From contig CALSMP010000001.1 of NCBI GenBank assembly GCA_943787485.1, forward strand, positions 1 through 64,000: 64,000 nucleotides of DNA, in the 5' to 3' direction. The notes under the pieces were generated by a model. That model was not told the origin of the DNA. It ran no database searches and saw only the letters and a program-made list of their open reading frames with translations. The stretch comes from an uncultured Luminiphilus sp. GTDB lineage: Bacteria; Pseudomonadota; Gammaproteobacteria; Pseudomonadales; Halieaceae. A program made the position numbers and the translations under genes. Position 1 is the first letter of the stretch; every line of letters begins with the position of its first letter. Of the stretch, positions 1 to 9,691 are shown one piece after another.

Positions 1-142
1 GCGAATAGATTGCACAGCGATGAGAGAGGGCATTTTGCGCGATGATCAAGTCAGGAATTCCAACACCAGTAACCCCTGCGCGCAAACACTTCACTTGCAG
101 TTCAATGATGCTATTCCAATCGATACTCAATAATGACCAGCA
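1..142 (-). pseudogene. C-terminal remnant of a PIN-domain (VapC-like) toxin, runs off window
   Basis: Reading the minus strand directly after the antitoxin stop, in the same frame, gives a peptide with the typical PIN-domain C-terminal segment (GIPDLIIAQNALSHRC). In VapC-like ribonucleases this segment holds the last conserved acidic residue. No start codon and no N-terminal PIN half (first conserved Asp, central Glu) lie between the antitoxin and this segment. Most of the toxin's first half therefore appears deleted and the remnant abuts the antitoxin stop codon. The C-terminus lies beyond base 1. Seen: the motif and the missing half. Inferred: a decayed toxin. An assembly deletion could give the same picture. 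Confidence 0.6.
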
Positions 143-337
143 CTAATGTCGATCTCTAAGAGTATCGGGATCAATATCCAGATATACTTTTCCCTTGTAT
201 TTCTTTAAATTCGCGAGCGTAGATTTTTCAACCAGCTCTTGCAACGCCAAAATGATAACTTGGGTTTTTGTACCCGTATGCGAAACCGCCATAGCTTCGT
301 GAAGCAAATCTTCAGGTAAATCCAGTGTGGTCCTCAT
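143..337 (-). CDS. VapB-family type II antitoxin
   Basis: A 64-residue protein starting MRTTLDLPEDLL, the ribbon-helix-helix-like N-terminus of the VapB (DUF2191-type) antitoxin family. It is followed by an amphipathic helix and a C-terminal tail (KYKGKVYLDIDPDTLRDR) of the kind that occupies the toxin active site. A start five codons further upstream is open, but the family begins at the ATG at 335-337. Family members bind operator DNA and neutralise a PIN-domain RNase encoded just downstream. Here only a truncated toxin follows, so the pair is probably inactive as a toxin system. The antitoxin itself looks complete. Confidence 0.8.
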   Translation of the reverse strand: MRTTLDLPEDLLHEAMAVSHTGTKTQVIILALQELVEKSTLANLKKYKGKVYLDIDPDTLRDRH

Positions 338-946
338 AGCAATTTCCAGCAAACTATTAGTATAAATACACTAAATTCCCCTAGCGGCCCAACCGGGTTC
401 ATCGGTAAATGTCAGCGTCCGTTGCCCACTGCAAACCCCGACCGCTTTGGGGTGAACGCCGCTTCAGGGAGTGTCCGGAGAGGCATGAATGGCCACCTGC
501 TCAGTCACGCAGGCATTCGGCCCCTGCGGGCCCCACTCTGGGAACCACAGTCCGGAAAAGGGAGGCCCGGGGTCAACGCAGCCACCACCGAATGTGTGAA
601 TCATCTCAGGCATGAACTCGACGATTTTTTGACCGTGAGAGTGCATCAACAGATGAATTTCTGCGCCCGTGGGAACTGGTGAGGCATAGCGTTAAATCCG
701 AAGGGCATCATCAGCTATTGTACGCAGCACGACGATTTTTCCGTCTTGGTCTGGAAGCTTTTAGCATAAGATGTCCGAAGCGGCCGACTTATGGTTATTT
801 CCACAGTCCGCCATGAGCGAAGCGAAATGGTGGGCCCAGTAGGGAGAGGTGGGGTTTCGAGAAGCACAGCTTCGAGCCAGCGAACGCCCAAGCGCTCTGC
901 GCGAGGGCTGGAATAGTCCGACCGGTTCAACACGAACGCAGTGAAG
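338..946. other. Gene-poor region between antitoxin and tRNA
   Basis: About 600 bases with no recognisable gene. Several short open frames exist on both strands (for example 464-649 minus), but none shows a known motif or a convincing ribosome binding site. The one structured element is the duplicated tRNA 3' end at 818-843, listed separately. The region may be the scar of a lost mobile element next to the tRNA. Confidence 0.5.
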
Positions 947-962
947 TGGTGGGCCCAGTAGG
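818..962. repeat. Direct repeat of the tRNA 3' end (possible attachment-site scar)
   Basis: Bases 818-843 and 937-962 match at 23 of 26 positions, including an identical 16-base core (828-843 and 947-962). The second copy covers the CCA end and acceptor/T-arm end of the tRNA at 947-1023. Duplicating a tRNA 3' end is what site-specific integrases do on insertion. Here the copies are only 119 bases apart with no integrase between them, so an integrated element may have been lost by deletion, or the repeat may be a degenerate tandem tRNA. The match is seen directly; the origin is inferred. Confidence 0.55.
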
Positions 963-1023
963 ACTTGAACCTACGACCAATCGATTATGAGTCGACTGCT
1001 CTAACCAACTGAGCTATGGGCCC
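947..1023 (-). tRNA. tRNA with CAU anticodon, probably tRNA-Ile2
   Basis: The minus strand folds as a 77-base tRNA with acceptor stem GGGCCCA/TGGGCCC and an encoded CCA end at 947-949. The D arm (AGCTCAGTTGGTTAGAGC) and the T loop (GGTTCAAGTCC) are typical. The anticodon loop reads CTCATAA, giving CAU. The anticodon stem and variable region (GACTCATAATC, TTGGTCG) resemble the bacterial tRNA-Ile2 whose C34 is converted to lysidine to read AUA codons, more than elongator tRNA-Met with its usual GGCTACG acceptor. Identity as Ile2 rather than Met is inferred. The gene is flanked by a duplicated copy of its own 3' end. Confidence 0.9.
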
Positions 1024-1036
1024 GAAAAGGGCGCGT

Positions 1037-1064
1037 AGTCTACCAGAAGCCGAGATCGGATAAA
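1037..1064 (-). promoter_or_regulatory. Candidate sigma-70 promoter for the tRNA
   Basis: On the minus strand, 13 bases before the tRNA 5' end, a TAGACT hexamer (1037-1042) lies 16 bases from a weak TTTATC box (1059-1064). The -10 resembles promoters of stable RNA genes and is followed by GC-rich sequence. The -35 is poor, so this is a tentative call. Confidence 0.35.
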
Positions 1065-1279
1065 GCGCACATTGAGCAGGGTTTCTCGCACGCATTTTCG
1101 CTACACTCCAGCCCGCAATCCACCGTTGTTTATGCCCGACTATCGCCGGTTCTGCATTCGGGTGTATCGGCCGACGAGGCCTCAGCTATGACCGACCCAA
1201 CCCCCCCGCAGGACAGCTTTGATCGACGGCGGCACAGCCATACCGATAAGGCGCGCGGTGTTGTCGGAGCCGGATCGAG

Positions 1280-1900
1280 CTGACAGCCCTTGCCGCTAAT
1301 GCTGACAACCACCAAATCCCGCGCTGGCTTCTGGCAGAGTTGCGGTCGGATCATGCGGGGGAGGCCGGCGCGGTCATGATTTATCGGGGAATATTGGCGG
1401 CATCAAAAGACCCCGGCGTGCGGCGATTTGCCCGTCATCATTTGGAGACCGAACTCGAACATCTGACATTGATGGAGCAGCTGTTACCCCAATCATCGCG
1501 TACCGCGCTACTTGCCCTTGTGGCGGATGATGGGTTGGCTCACCGGTGCGCTCCCGGCACTCTTTGGGGCCAAATGCTGTCTACGCGACAATCGACGCGG
1601 TAGAGACCTTTGTAGATATCCATTACCAGCAACAAGTAGACCGCCTCGACCCCCAGGGCAAGTTCAGAAGCGTTGCGGGAGCTGCTGGTTCGCTGTCAGC
1701 AGGATGAGATCGCTCACCGCGATGAGGCGAGGCAGTTCGCACACAATAAGCGCGGCTTGCTGCTCGCCTGCTGGCAGTGGTTGGTGGGGGCCGGGTCTTC
1801 GACTGCGGTGAGGGTCGCTCGGCCTCTTTTAAGCTGTCCTTTCAAAGGCAAAACGTCAAAAATAGCAAATGCTGGCGCCAGCCAGCGGACGTATATCTGA
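1280..1900 (+). CDS. coq7: Demethoxyubiquinone hydroxylase COQ7-like, frameshifted
   Basis: Three successive frames together spell the di-iron hydroxylase COQ7, which hydroxylates the demethoxy precursor of ubiquinone. From about 1316 the frame reads [19 protein letters not shown], then ETELEH, with the ligand pattern E...ExxH. After a shift near 1505 comes [13 protein letters not shown], then from 1576 [20 protein letters not shown], then from about 1665 [19 protein letters not shown], the second ExxH ligand set. The end [12 protein letters not shown] matches the usual C-terminus, so the stop at 1900 adds about 25 extra residues. The N-terminus is not clear. All metal-ligand motifs are present, so I read this as an intact gene disturbed by at least three one-base errors rather than a decayed one. 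Confidence 0.7.
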
Positions 1901-2138
1901 TCGCGAATGGGCCTGCATATTTGTTGGGTGGCGCAGAGACTAATGTTAGGTTGCAAGCGCCCAAACATCTGGCCGCTGTTTAAACACGCAACTTTAGGGC
2001 AAACTATTGTACCTATTGACTACGCTGCGCCGTCCGGGGAGCACCAAGCCGTGCTGGCGAAAAACCCTATTATTCTGACCTACAGACGCCAGCACTGGCT
2101 AAGAAAAAAGCTATCAAACAAGAATTTGAGTCTTCCGC

Positions 2139-3115
2139 ATGAGTAAACCTTCCTTAGCTTCGCAATTTCGTAACAAAAACAGGCAAAAGCACTGACAAGT
2201 GGGAAAGTTATCTCCGAATCTACGAGAAAATGTTTTGTGAGTTCAGGGAGGATCCAATACATTTTCTTGAGATAGGCGTTCAGAACGGGGGTTCATTGGA
2301 GGTCTGGGCACAATATTTCGATCATGCTGAAAGCATTATCGGCTGCGATATTAATCCGAAGTGCGGCAATCTTTGCTATGAAGATGCACGAATATCGGTG
2401 GTGATTGCAGACCCAACCACTGAGTCCGGAGTTAAAAAGATCGCCAGTAAAAGCAGTTTTTTCGACATTGTCATCGACGATGGGTCTCATATTTCAAGTG
2501 ATATTATCAATGCTTTTTTTAATCTATTCCCGCTTGTAAGGCCCGGGGGCGTTTACATTGTTGAGGATTTTGCATTGCAGTTATTGGATAGAATTTGGAG
2601 GGGGACTAAATCATCCGGCGTCAGCAATCGCTTTTTCAAGTCAGTAGTAGACTACATAAACCGAAGTCACCTTGGAGTCCCATTAGAGCTACAGAAGCTA
2701 TTTGGTTCATTTACTGATACACCTGATTCATTGCTAACCACACTCGACGGGATTCAATGCATTCAGTTTTTTGACTCCGTTGTGTCATACACAAGGCTTC
2801 TCCCGCATTACTCGGACTAGGAAATAGGGTTGTTGCGGGCTCCGAAAGTTATGTTGCTGAGGAAGTGTCAAAAGAAAGTGGCTTGTCTTTGACAGTGCCA
2901 GACCAAACAGATAATCCGTACGTGCCGAAGGCCGAATTAGCAGTCCACGAGAATCTTCTACTAGAAAATCTGCCGCGGAATTGCATGAAAGTCGTAAGGT
3001 GATTGAGCGCCTCTCGCGGGCGTTAGAAGAGTCGCAAGAGACCAGGCTACTCACTGAAACAACCTTGCGAGCTGAACTGAAGGCTAGTCGGATTGCCAAC
3101 TTAGAACTTTACCGC
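2139..3115 (+). CDS. N-terminal part of a glycan-modifying protein: SAM methyltransferase plus coiled coil (frameshifted)
   Basis: From an ATG at 2139 (MSKPSLASQF), after a frameshift near 2180, the frame continues STDKWESYLRIYEK and then the long open stretch 2230-2820. That stretch holds a Rossmann methyltransferase: LEIGVQNGGSLEVW (SAM-binding loop I), IIGCDINP (acidic strand-2 end), DIVIDDGSHIS, and RPGGVYIVED. It resembles sugar O-methyltransferases of the mycinose/rhamnose type. The apparent stop at 2820 results from a missing base near 2787. The corrected frame reads VIHKASPALLGLGNRVVAG and goes on to a coiled coil (RKVIERLSRALEESQET) ending in LYRSLSWRITA, a junction typical of large bacterial glycosyltransferases. 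It is probably continuous with the glycosyltransferase part at 3116-5060. The exact acceptor is unknown. Confidence 0.7.
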
Positions 3116-5060
3116 TCTCTGAGTTGGCGCATAACCGCCCGGCTCGTTTGGTAGTAGATTATGTAGCTAAGATCAAGGTCTTGTTTCTTTTCTCATTAGA
3201 GGTTGTGGGCCTAATCCTCGGCAAGGAAAGCCTTCCTGCGCCAGTGTTAAAAACTTTCGGGAGGAAGGATTTTAGCGGCATTAGCAAGCAATTGTCAGCT
3301 GCCTGGAATCAGCACAGGGGGGGCCAAAACGAGTACGCCGCGTGGGTGAAGCTCTATGATTCGATTGACGAACAGGCCCGTTCGAGATGAGCGAAGAGCT
3401 TACTAGGTTAGGAGAGCTGCCCTTGATCTCTATCCTTATGCCCGTATACAACCCCTCACCGTCTGTACTTGAAAGTGCAATTCAGTCGGTGCGTGCTCAA
3501 ATCTACCCACACTGGGAGCTCTGTATTGCTGACGATGCGTCTACTAATCCCGAGGTACGCACGCTAATCGAAGCCCAAGCCGCAGAGGACAAGCGGATCT
3601 TATTTTAGGATTCGCGATCAGAATGGCCATATCTCAGCGGCATCAAACACCGCACTAAGCCTAGCCCAAGGTGACTTTATTGCGCTACTGGATCACGATG
3701 ACTTATTAGCCGAAAGCGCGCTCTACTGGTTGCCAAGGCCATTAATAAAACGCCTGACGCACAGTTAATTTTTCTGATGAGGATAAAGTTGACCAGGACG
3801 GTTTGCGAAGCGATCCATATTTTAAAAGCCAATACAATCCAGAGCTGATGTTGGCGCAAAATATGATTAGCCACCTTGGTGTTTACCGTCGCGAAGTGGT
3901 GGTTTCACTGGTGGTTTTCGTGAGGAATATAATGGGTCTCAAGATTACGATCTTGCCCTTCGCGTGCTGGAGAAATTCCTAGTAATCAGGTGGTTCATAT
4001 CCCCCGCATTCTTTATCACTGGCGGGCTGTGCCCGGAAGTGCCGCGCAGGGCCAAATGAAAAGCCTTATGCGGTGGAGGCTGCGCGACGGGCCGTCGCTT
4101 CGCATTTGAAGCGTCAAGCGATTGATGCAGTGGTCAGCGCATCTCCCGATGTTCCCCTATATAATCGCGTTCGGTATGCCCTGCCGGGCCCCCCTGTTCG
4201 CGTTAGCATTGTTATTCCCACACGCGATCAGGCTTGAGATTCTTCATCGCTGCATAACGTCCATTTTCTGGCAAGAGTAGTTGGCCTAATTACGAGATTA
4301 TAGTGGTGGACAATGGCAGTGAGGATCCGGCGACCTTTGAATTGCTGTCAGACTTACGCACAAAAGGTATTAAAGTGCTGACTGATGATTCCCCGATTAA
4401 TTTTCTTCTGCGCTCAATAATCAGGCCGTAGCAGCTACAACAGGCGATGTTCTGTGTTTTCTTAATAATGATATAGAAATTTTGACTGCAGATGGCTGGA
4501 GGAGCTACTAGGCTTTGCGCTGCGCCCCGATGTTGGCTGCGTTGGCGCGAAACTGTGGTATCCGAATGGAACCCTACAGCACGCTGGAGCTGTTCTGGGC
4601 GTGGGTGGTGTTGCTGGCCATGCCCACAAACGGTTGGATCGGGGTGAGGCGGGCTATTTCGCACGTACGGTATTGCATCAGGAAGTAAGCGCAGTGACTG
4701 GGGCATGCCTGATGGTGCGTAAGGAAACTTACCTGGCGGTGGGAGGCTTTGAGGAAAACCTCCCCGTCGCTTTCAACGACATAGACTTTTGTCTTAAGGT
4801 GAGGAAGCTGGGCCTACGCAATATCTATACACCTTACGCAGAATGCTTGCACCCATGAATCTCTGAGTCGTGGCGACGGAACCATAAGCACCTTAGAAAA
4901 ACGCGAGCGCTTTGATCACGCGATTACTTTTATGGTGGAGAAGTGGGGTCACTGCCTTTCATGTGACCCCGCTTATAAACCGAACTTGACGTTGGCTCAT
5001 GAGGATTTTTCTCTCGCATGGCCGCCACGCAGCCGGCAGGCTCGAACAACGCCGTCGTGA
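3116..5060 (+). CDS. C-terminal part of the same protein: tandem family 2 glycosyltransferase domains (frameshifted)
   Basis: After the SLSWRIT junction, 3124-3390 encodes a linker ending EYAAWVKLYDSID. Then comes a GT-A domain, PLISILMPVYNPSPSVLESA, with HWELCIADDAST, NGHISAASNTALSLA and LLDHDD (metal-binding). A second GT-A domain starts near 4198 (VRVSIVIPTRD) with YEIIVVDNGSEDP, LCFLNNDIEI, AGHAHKRLDRGEAGYF, VTGACLMVRKETY and AFNDIDFCLKVR. The C-terminus ends DFSLAWPPRSRQA at the TGA at 5058-5060. At least seven frame changes are needed, mostly in homopolymers (TTTT for TTT at about 3604; GG for GGG near 3731; CCC for CC at about 4853). Tandem GT2 proteins of this kind usually add two sugars to O-antigen or exopolysaccharide. 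The substrate is not inferable here. Confidence 0.75.
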
Positions 5061-6895
5061 TTGCCTTTACGGCTCCGGAAACGACCCAAAGTACCCCGAG
5101 CACGTACACCTCCACTATGCCAATCCCGGTTGAAAGCCCAGCGCCTCGCACAATTACGGTATAGGGCCCCGGAGCCAGATTAATCAATAGCGCTGCTTCT
5201 GAGTCGCGAGTTGGCGCCAATCCACTTTCGAGCAACAACGCGCTGGAGGGATCATCTTGCCAATCGTCATTGATCCCTATCGCTGTTTGACCACTGTAGA
5301 GGGTCAGATTGGGATCGGACACTGTCCCGGGAACACCGGCGTCTGCCAGGGATGGCCGCGCGCACGGACGACTACCGTGGCCCCACTGTCACCCGTGATG
5401 AAACCTGCGATCAAAACTTCAGCCCGGTACCAACTTGCCCGCGTGTGGAAATGGCGGCCAGTGGAGGGGTAGGTGCGCTAAAGGCGGCTAGCGCCAAAGC
5501 ATCGTCAACTTGAATTCTGGGTACGCCGCCAAGGTACGTTTGTATTGGAATGCCCGTTAATTTCAATCGCTCCTCGAGCTCGGATACCGTAGCAGTCGGG
5601 AATAAACTCCGCAGCACTGCAAAAGCGCCGGCCACATGGGGTGCTGCCATAGGACGTGCCGCTGAGGACAGAGAAGTTAGGCCCACAGTTACTGGCAGCC
5701 CCTGTGGCCATTGTTGAACAGATGTTGCTTCCTGGCGCCATTAAGTCCCACCCAAGGTGCAACGTTTGAAAAAGAAGATAATAGATCGGTCTTCGTGGAG
5801 CTTCCAACGGTCAAAACACTAGATATACAACTGGGAAAGCTTGTGAAGCCATCAGCGCCATTATTACCAGGACGAGACCACAGTCGCCGTTCCCAGCTTC
5901 TCGCAGCTGATCGATAATACTTTTGTAGGAAGACCTCGTCGCACACCAGCCGTTGTACAAGCCCACTACCCAGGCTCATGTTAACTGCAGCAATGTTTAA
6001 GGTATTCGCAGCGAAAAAACAAACTCCAAGCCTGCGATTATGTCGCTATCGTAGGCACCGACACACCTGTTTTGGCCCGCCACAGACTGAGCCCTCAACC
6101 GTTAAGTCCTCCAGACTGCTGAAAACTTGGACTGCAATGATCGATGCTTTCGGAGCAAACACCCTGAAGCTCAGGTACCGCAGCGCCCGTCGAGGCGACA
6201 ATACCTGCCACGTGGGTGCCGTGGGAGCAACTATCGCCTATCGTACCGACATCGCAGTTTGCGCCAGAACCGACCGCGGTAGACTCCGTTACCCCGCCAG
6301 GGCACAGTGAAGTCACGGTAACATCGGCACTCTGGCCGTTGGTAGAAAAGCAAGCTTCTGCGACAACTGTCTCGGAAAGGGCTGGATGCGAAGAGTCGAC
6401 GCCAGTGTCTAGCACGGCAACGGCTTGCATAGCTCCACCCAGAAATCTTGGCCAGCCAGTATTAGCGCCGATCAGCTCCGTACTTTGCTCAAGATTGACC
6501 CAACGAATCTCGTCTTCTTCGATCCCTGCAACTCGAGGATCTCTTGAAAGGGCGTCAAGAACATCTGGTGTCGCTTCAAGCGCTACGACGGGAGAAACCC
6601 GGAACGAACGATTTATTTGATCAGGGCGCAAGGAAGACGTAACGAAAAGGTTGTTAATGAGATCTTCACGGAGGTTGCTCAAAGCTTGCCGGCGCTCAGA
6701 AATTTGCTGCTGAGACATAAATGCTTCCATGCGGTCTGGCAAATTGAGCCTGACGAGGACGCGAACGGTGCCCGCTGAGCTTGCTTTATCGATCAAGCTT
6801 GCGAGCGTCACCTCATCAGCTGCTCCTAACGAGACGTGCGACACTGCTGAAAGCATAACTAGTAGTACGCTCAATTTTAATGATTGTAGATACAT
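4930..6895 (-). CDS. Secreted subtilisin-like (S8) serine protease, frameshifted
   Basis: An N-terminal signal peptide (LKLSVLLVMLSAVSHVSLGA) is followed by an inhibitor-I9-like propeptide. The catalytic triad can be read across frames: Asp in AVLDTGVDSSHP (about residue 165), His in SHGTHVAGI (about 228), then AGNNGADGF, and Ser in SGTS followed after a shift by MAAPHVAGA near 5650. The C-terminal region (SDPNLTLYSGQTA, GPYTVIVRGAGLSTG, VEVY) is a beta-sandwich tail common on such exported proteases. Frame changes near 6090, 5970, 5760, 5650 and 5330 split it, though every catalytic motif survives. The final 130 bases overlap the convergent glycosyltransferase gene, so the true stop is probably earlier, a few codons after VEVY near 5105. 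A GGA-type ribosome binding site precedes the ATG at 6893-6895. Confidence 0.75.
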
Positions 6896-7317
6896 AATCC
6901 ATTCCTTTGGACAAATTTGGCACTAAATTCCGTTGTTACTAAACCCCTTTTATATTGCGGCCTTAAGTAAGGGATTAACGGGTTCTCCAGCCGACCGACA
7001 AACATCCGAGCTCCAATACGACGCTGCCGCGATGGGTGCAGGTTAGCCAAAACACTATCTCACATGAAGTATAAAGTGTTTTTTTATTATCCACCAATAC
7101 CGAGCGTACTCTGAACATTACAGCTAAAAAAGTAAAACCGAGCTGGGTAAGAAAAGAGCCGAAAGATCAGTTCGGGCTCATCACCAGGGGCTCCATAATA
7201 CCGTAGACTGGTGCTCGGTCGGCTGGGTCATTCATGCACACGCCGCATGAACCAGCAGCAACAGGCGCTGGTTAACAGTCCGATGCTAGCGGTTTTCAGT
7301 CAGCCCTTGGAACAGCG
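6896..7317. other. Intergenic region upstream of the protease gene
   Basis: About 420 bases between the serA stop and the protease start, both on the minus strand. It holds the terminator-like hairpin at 7151-7179 and an AT-rich tract near 7070-7095 that could contain the protease promoter. I see no gene; the short frame at 7063 (MKYKVFF) has no support. Confidence 0.5.
7151..7179 (-). terminator. Candidate Rho-independent terminator downstream of serA
   Basis: On the minus strand, GAGCCCGAA pairs with TTCGGCTC (one bulged base, loop of about 7) and is followed at once by TTTTCTT. It lies about 140 bases after the serA stop codon, oriented to end serA transcription before the protease gene. 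Confidence 0.5.
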
Positions 7318-8525
7318 CTAGACGCACTGAGGGGGTTCGATGTGGCGCACATTAATTACCCCTTCGACGCTGCCTAATTTGGTTATCAATCTGTCGTCGG
7401 GCTCGCTTTCCAAGTCAATCAAGTTGTAGGCGATGTCGCCTCGGCTCTTATTGAGCAGATCGATCACGTTAATGTCGCTGTTGCCAATAAGGGTAAGAAT
7501 GTTACTCAACATCCCTGGGCTTGTTGCGGTTGGTAATTGCAATTCTCGCGCCGGTGGTTCTCTCGAGCTCAATGGCAGGGAAGTTGACGGAGTTGCGGAT
7601 ATTGCCATGCTCGAGGAATGCCTTGATCTGATCGGCGGCCATCATCCGCGCAGTTCTCCTCGGCTTCGGCAGTGCTGGCGCCAATATGGGGCATCAAGAT
7701 TGCGTCATTGCGCTGGCGCAACAGGGGGTGCGGGAAGTCCGTGACATAGCAGCGCAACTTTTTGGCGTCGAGCGCGGCGACGACGTCGTCAGTGTTGACA
7801 ATTTCCTCGCGCGCGAAGTTCAACAAACAGGCATCCGCCTTAAAGTAGTTCAGGCTTTCCGCATTGATGAGGCCACGCGTGCTGTCGAGCATCGGCACAT
7901 GAATGCTAATAAAATCTGCTCGACAGAATAGCGCCTGCATGTTTTCCATACGCTGCACATCACTGGGCAGTCGCCAAGCAGCGTCCACCGAAAGCGCGGG
8001 ATCGTAACCGACCACATCCATACCAAAGTTGAGTCCAAGACGGGCAATTAGGCTGCCGATTGCGCCAAGACCCAGCACGCCCAGCGTTTTTCCGCGCAGC
8101 TCGGCACCGGCAAAGCGTTTTTTCTCGGCTTCAAGGAGCGGTCCCATCGCTTCGGCGGATAGGCTCTCATCGAGACTACGCACAAAATCAATGCCGCCGA
8201 GGATATCTCTCGAAGCGAGCAGCATGCCGGCTGCAACAAGTTCTTTCACGGCGTTGGCGTTGGCGCCTGGTGTGTTAAACACCGGAATGCCGTGGTCGGT
8301 ACAGTAGTCGAGCGGAATGTTATTCACCCCTGCGCCGGCACGCGCAATGGCCGTGACAGAGTCGAGAATTTCGTCGGCCTGTAGCTTGTGGCTTCTGAGC
8401 AGCAGCGCATCGGGGTGTCCAATATCACTCCCTACCTCATAGCATTGGCGGTTAAACCGGTCGAGACCTTTCACGGAAATAGTGTTGTAGGTGCGTACTT
8501 TAAACACGAGTGTTTGATACTCCAA
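7318..8525 (-). CDS. serA: D-3-phosphoglycerate dehydrogenase, frameshifted
   Basis: The first committed step of serine synthesis: NAD-dependent oxidation of 3-phosphoglycerate. The main frame (7569-8525) shows the substrate domain with ARAGAGVNNIPLDYC, the NAD-binding GVLGLGAIGS, LLNFAREEIVN and the catalytic-His region MPHIGASTAEAEENCA. An extra base near 7640 moves the frame to MMAADQIKAFLEHGNIRNSV. Another near 7520 moves it to GMLSNILTLIGNSDINV, the C-terminal ACT domain that normally binds serine for feedback inhibition, ending NVRHIEPPQCV. Corrected length is about 395-400 residues, the usual size of the short SerA class. As this is a biosynthetic gene with all motifs present, the shifts are probably sequence errors. 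A terminator-like hairpin lies downstream. Confidence 0.85.
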
Positions 8526-8593
8526 TTAAAAGCGCCACGGCGCCGTTTCGCCAAGGCATATAAAAATTCTTTGGGTTAAGGGCCGAGCAGTGC

Positions 8594-9385
8594 TTACGCC
8601 GGATCCCAATTTTCTCCAAGCGAGGCGTTGACGACGCCACCATCCACGGTCAGCGTCTCACCGACCACATAGTCACCCGATCGCGCTGCCAGATAGATGG
8701 CCGCGGCTGCCATGTCCTCGTCGTAGCCGATTCGCTTGTTAGGAATCGCAGCACCAACCTCGTCACCAAAATCTCGTGCGGCCTTATTCATGTTCGAGGG
8801 AAATGCTCCCGGGGCAATGGCTGTCACGTTGACATTGTCCTTAATTAAGCGTGCGGACATGCGTCGGGTGAGCTGGATCACCGCGGCTTTGGATGCTTGG
8901 TAGCTGTAGGTTTCCCAGGGGTTGATTCGAAGTCCGTCGATAGAGGCGATATTGATGACCTTGCCAGGCTGTGCCGCACTTGCGGCTGCTTTGAGTGAAC
9001 CATGAAGGGCCTGGGTCAGAAAGAAAAGTGACTTGACGTTGAGATCCATGACCTTGTCCCAGCCCGCTTCAGGGAACGTCTCGAAATCCTCGCCCCAGGC
9101 CGCGCCCGCATTGTTTACCAGTATGTCGAGCTTGGATTCTTTCTCACTGTAGGCCACAGCGAGGCCTCGACAGCCTTCTACCGTCGAGACATCCGCCGGC
9201 AAAGAAACACAGTGGTCCCCAAGCTCGGCCGCAACCGCATCACACACCTCTGCCTTTCGTGACGAGATATAGACCTTAGCACCCTGGGCAATAAACCCTT
9301 TTGCAATCATCAGCCCAATGCCACGAGAGCCGCCCGTGATAAGCGCGGTTCGTCCGGCGAGAGAAAACAGACTGCTGGTGTCCAT
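8594..9385 (-). CDS. Short-chain dehydrogenase/reductase (RhlG/FabG-like)
   Basis: 263 residues, a complete classical SDR. It has the cofactor loop TGGSRGIG at residues 17-24, NNAG in the middle, the catalytic Ser in NIASIDG and the YSYQASK active-site motif near residue 160, and it ends in the usual VDGG region. The closest families I recognise are RhlG-type 3-oxoacyl reductases and gluconate-5-dehydrogenase-like enzymes; motifs alone do not settle the substrate. An Arg after the glycine-rich loop and SSRK at the end of strand 2 favour NADPH. It lies alone, about 70 bases upstream of serA on the same strand, and is divergent from the histidine kinase at 9692. Start ATG 9383-9385 has an AGGAAG-type ribosome binding site. 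Confidence 0.85.
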   Translation of the reverse strand: MDTSSLFSLAGRTALITGGSRGIGLMIAKGFIAQGAKVYISSRKAEVCDAVAAELGDHCVSLPADVSTVEGCRGLAVAYSEKESKLDILVNNAGAAWGEDFETFPEAGWDKVMDLNVKSLFFLTQALHGSLKAAASAAQPGKVINIASIDGLRINPWETYSYQASKAAVIQLTRRMSARLIKDNVNVTAIAPGAFPSNMNKAARDFGDEVGAAIPNKRIGYDEDMAAAAIYLAARSGDYVVGETLTVDGGVVNASLGENWDPA

Positions 9386-9691
9386 AGGAAGATCCTCGGG
9401 TTGCTCAAAGAAAGGGCGCTAACCATAACGTCAGGCGGCAGCTATGCCAAGTGCTTGGCAGGCCAATGGGCTGATTTCAGGTCTTCAGTTGTTGAACGGT
9501 GCGGGGTACAGTGAGCAAACGACATATGTTAATAACCTGCGGGACTACTGACTATGCGGAGAGCCCATGACGGGCCCGGCAGTTTTCGATCAGGTCACTG
9601 CAGGGCGGTCCGCCTGAGACTCGAAGATGGCAGGCCGGAGCTGTCCAGCGAAGCCGCTAGCAGTCCCAATGACAGGATATGAGGGGGGAGC
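9386..9691. other. Divergent intergenic region between SDR and histidine kinase genes
   Basis: 306 bases that should carry promoters for both directions. I cannot pick out a convincing -35/-10 pair. The only clear signal is the strong ribosome binding site GAGGGGGGAGC immediately before the kinase ATG at 9692. Confidence 0.4.

Noticed and set aside
409-933. Short open frames between the antitoxin and the tRNA
   Set aside because: No motif, no ribosome binding site, and several overlap one another on both strands.
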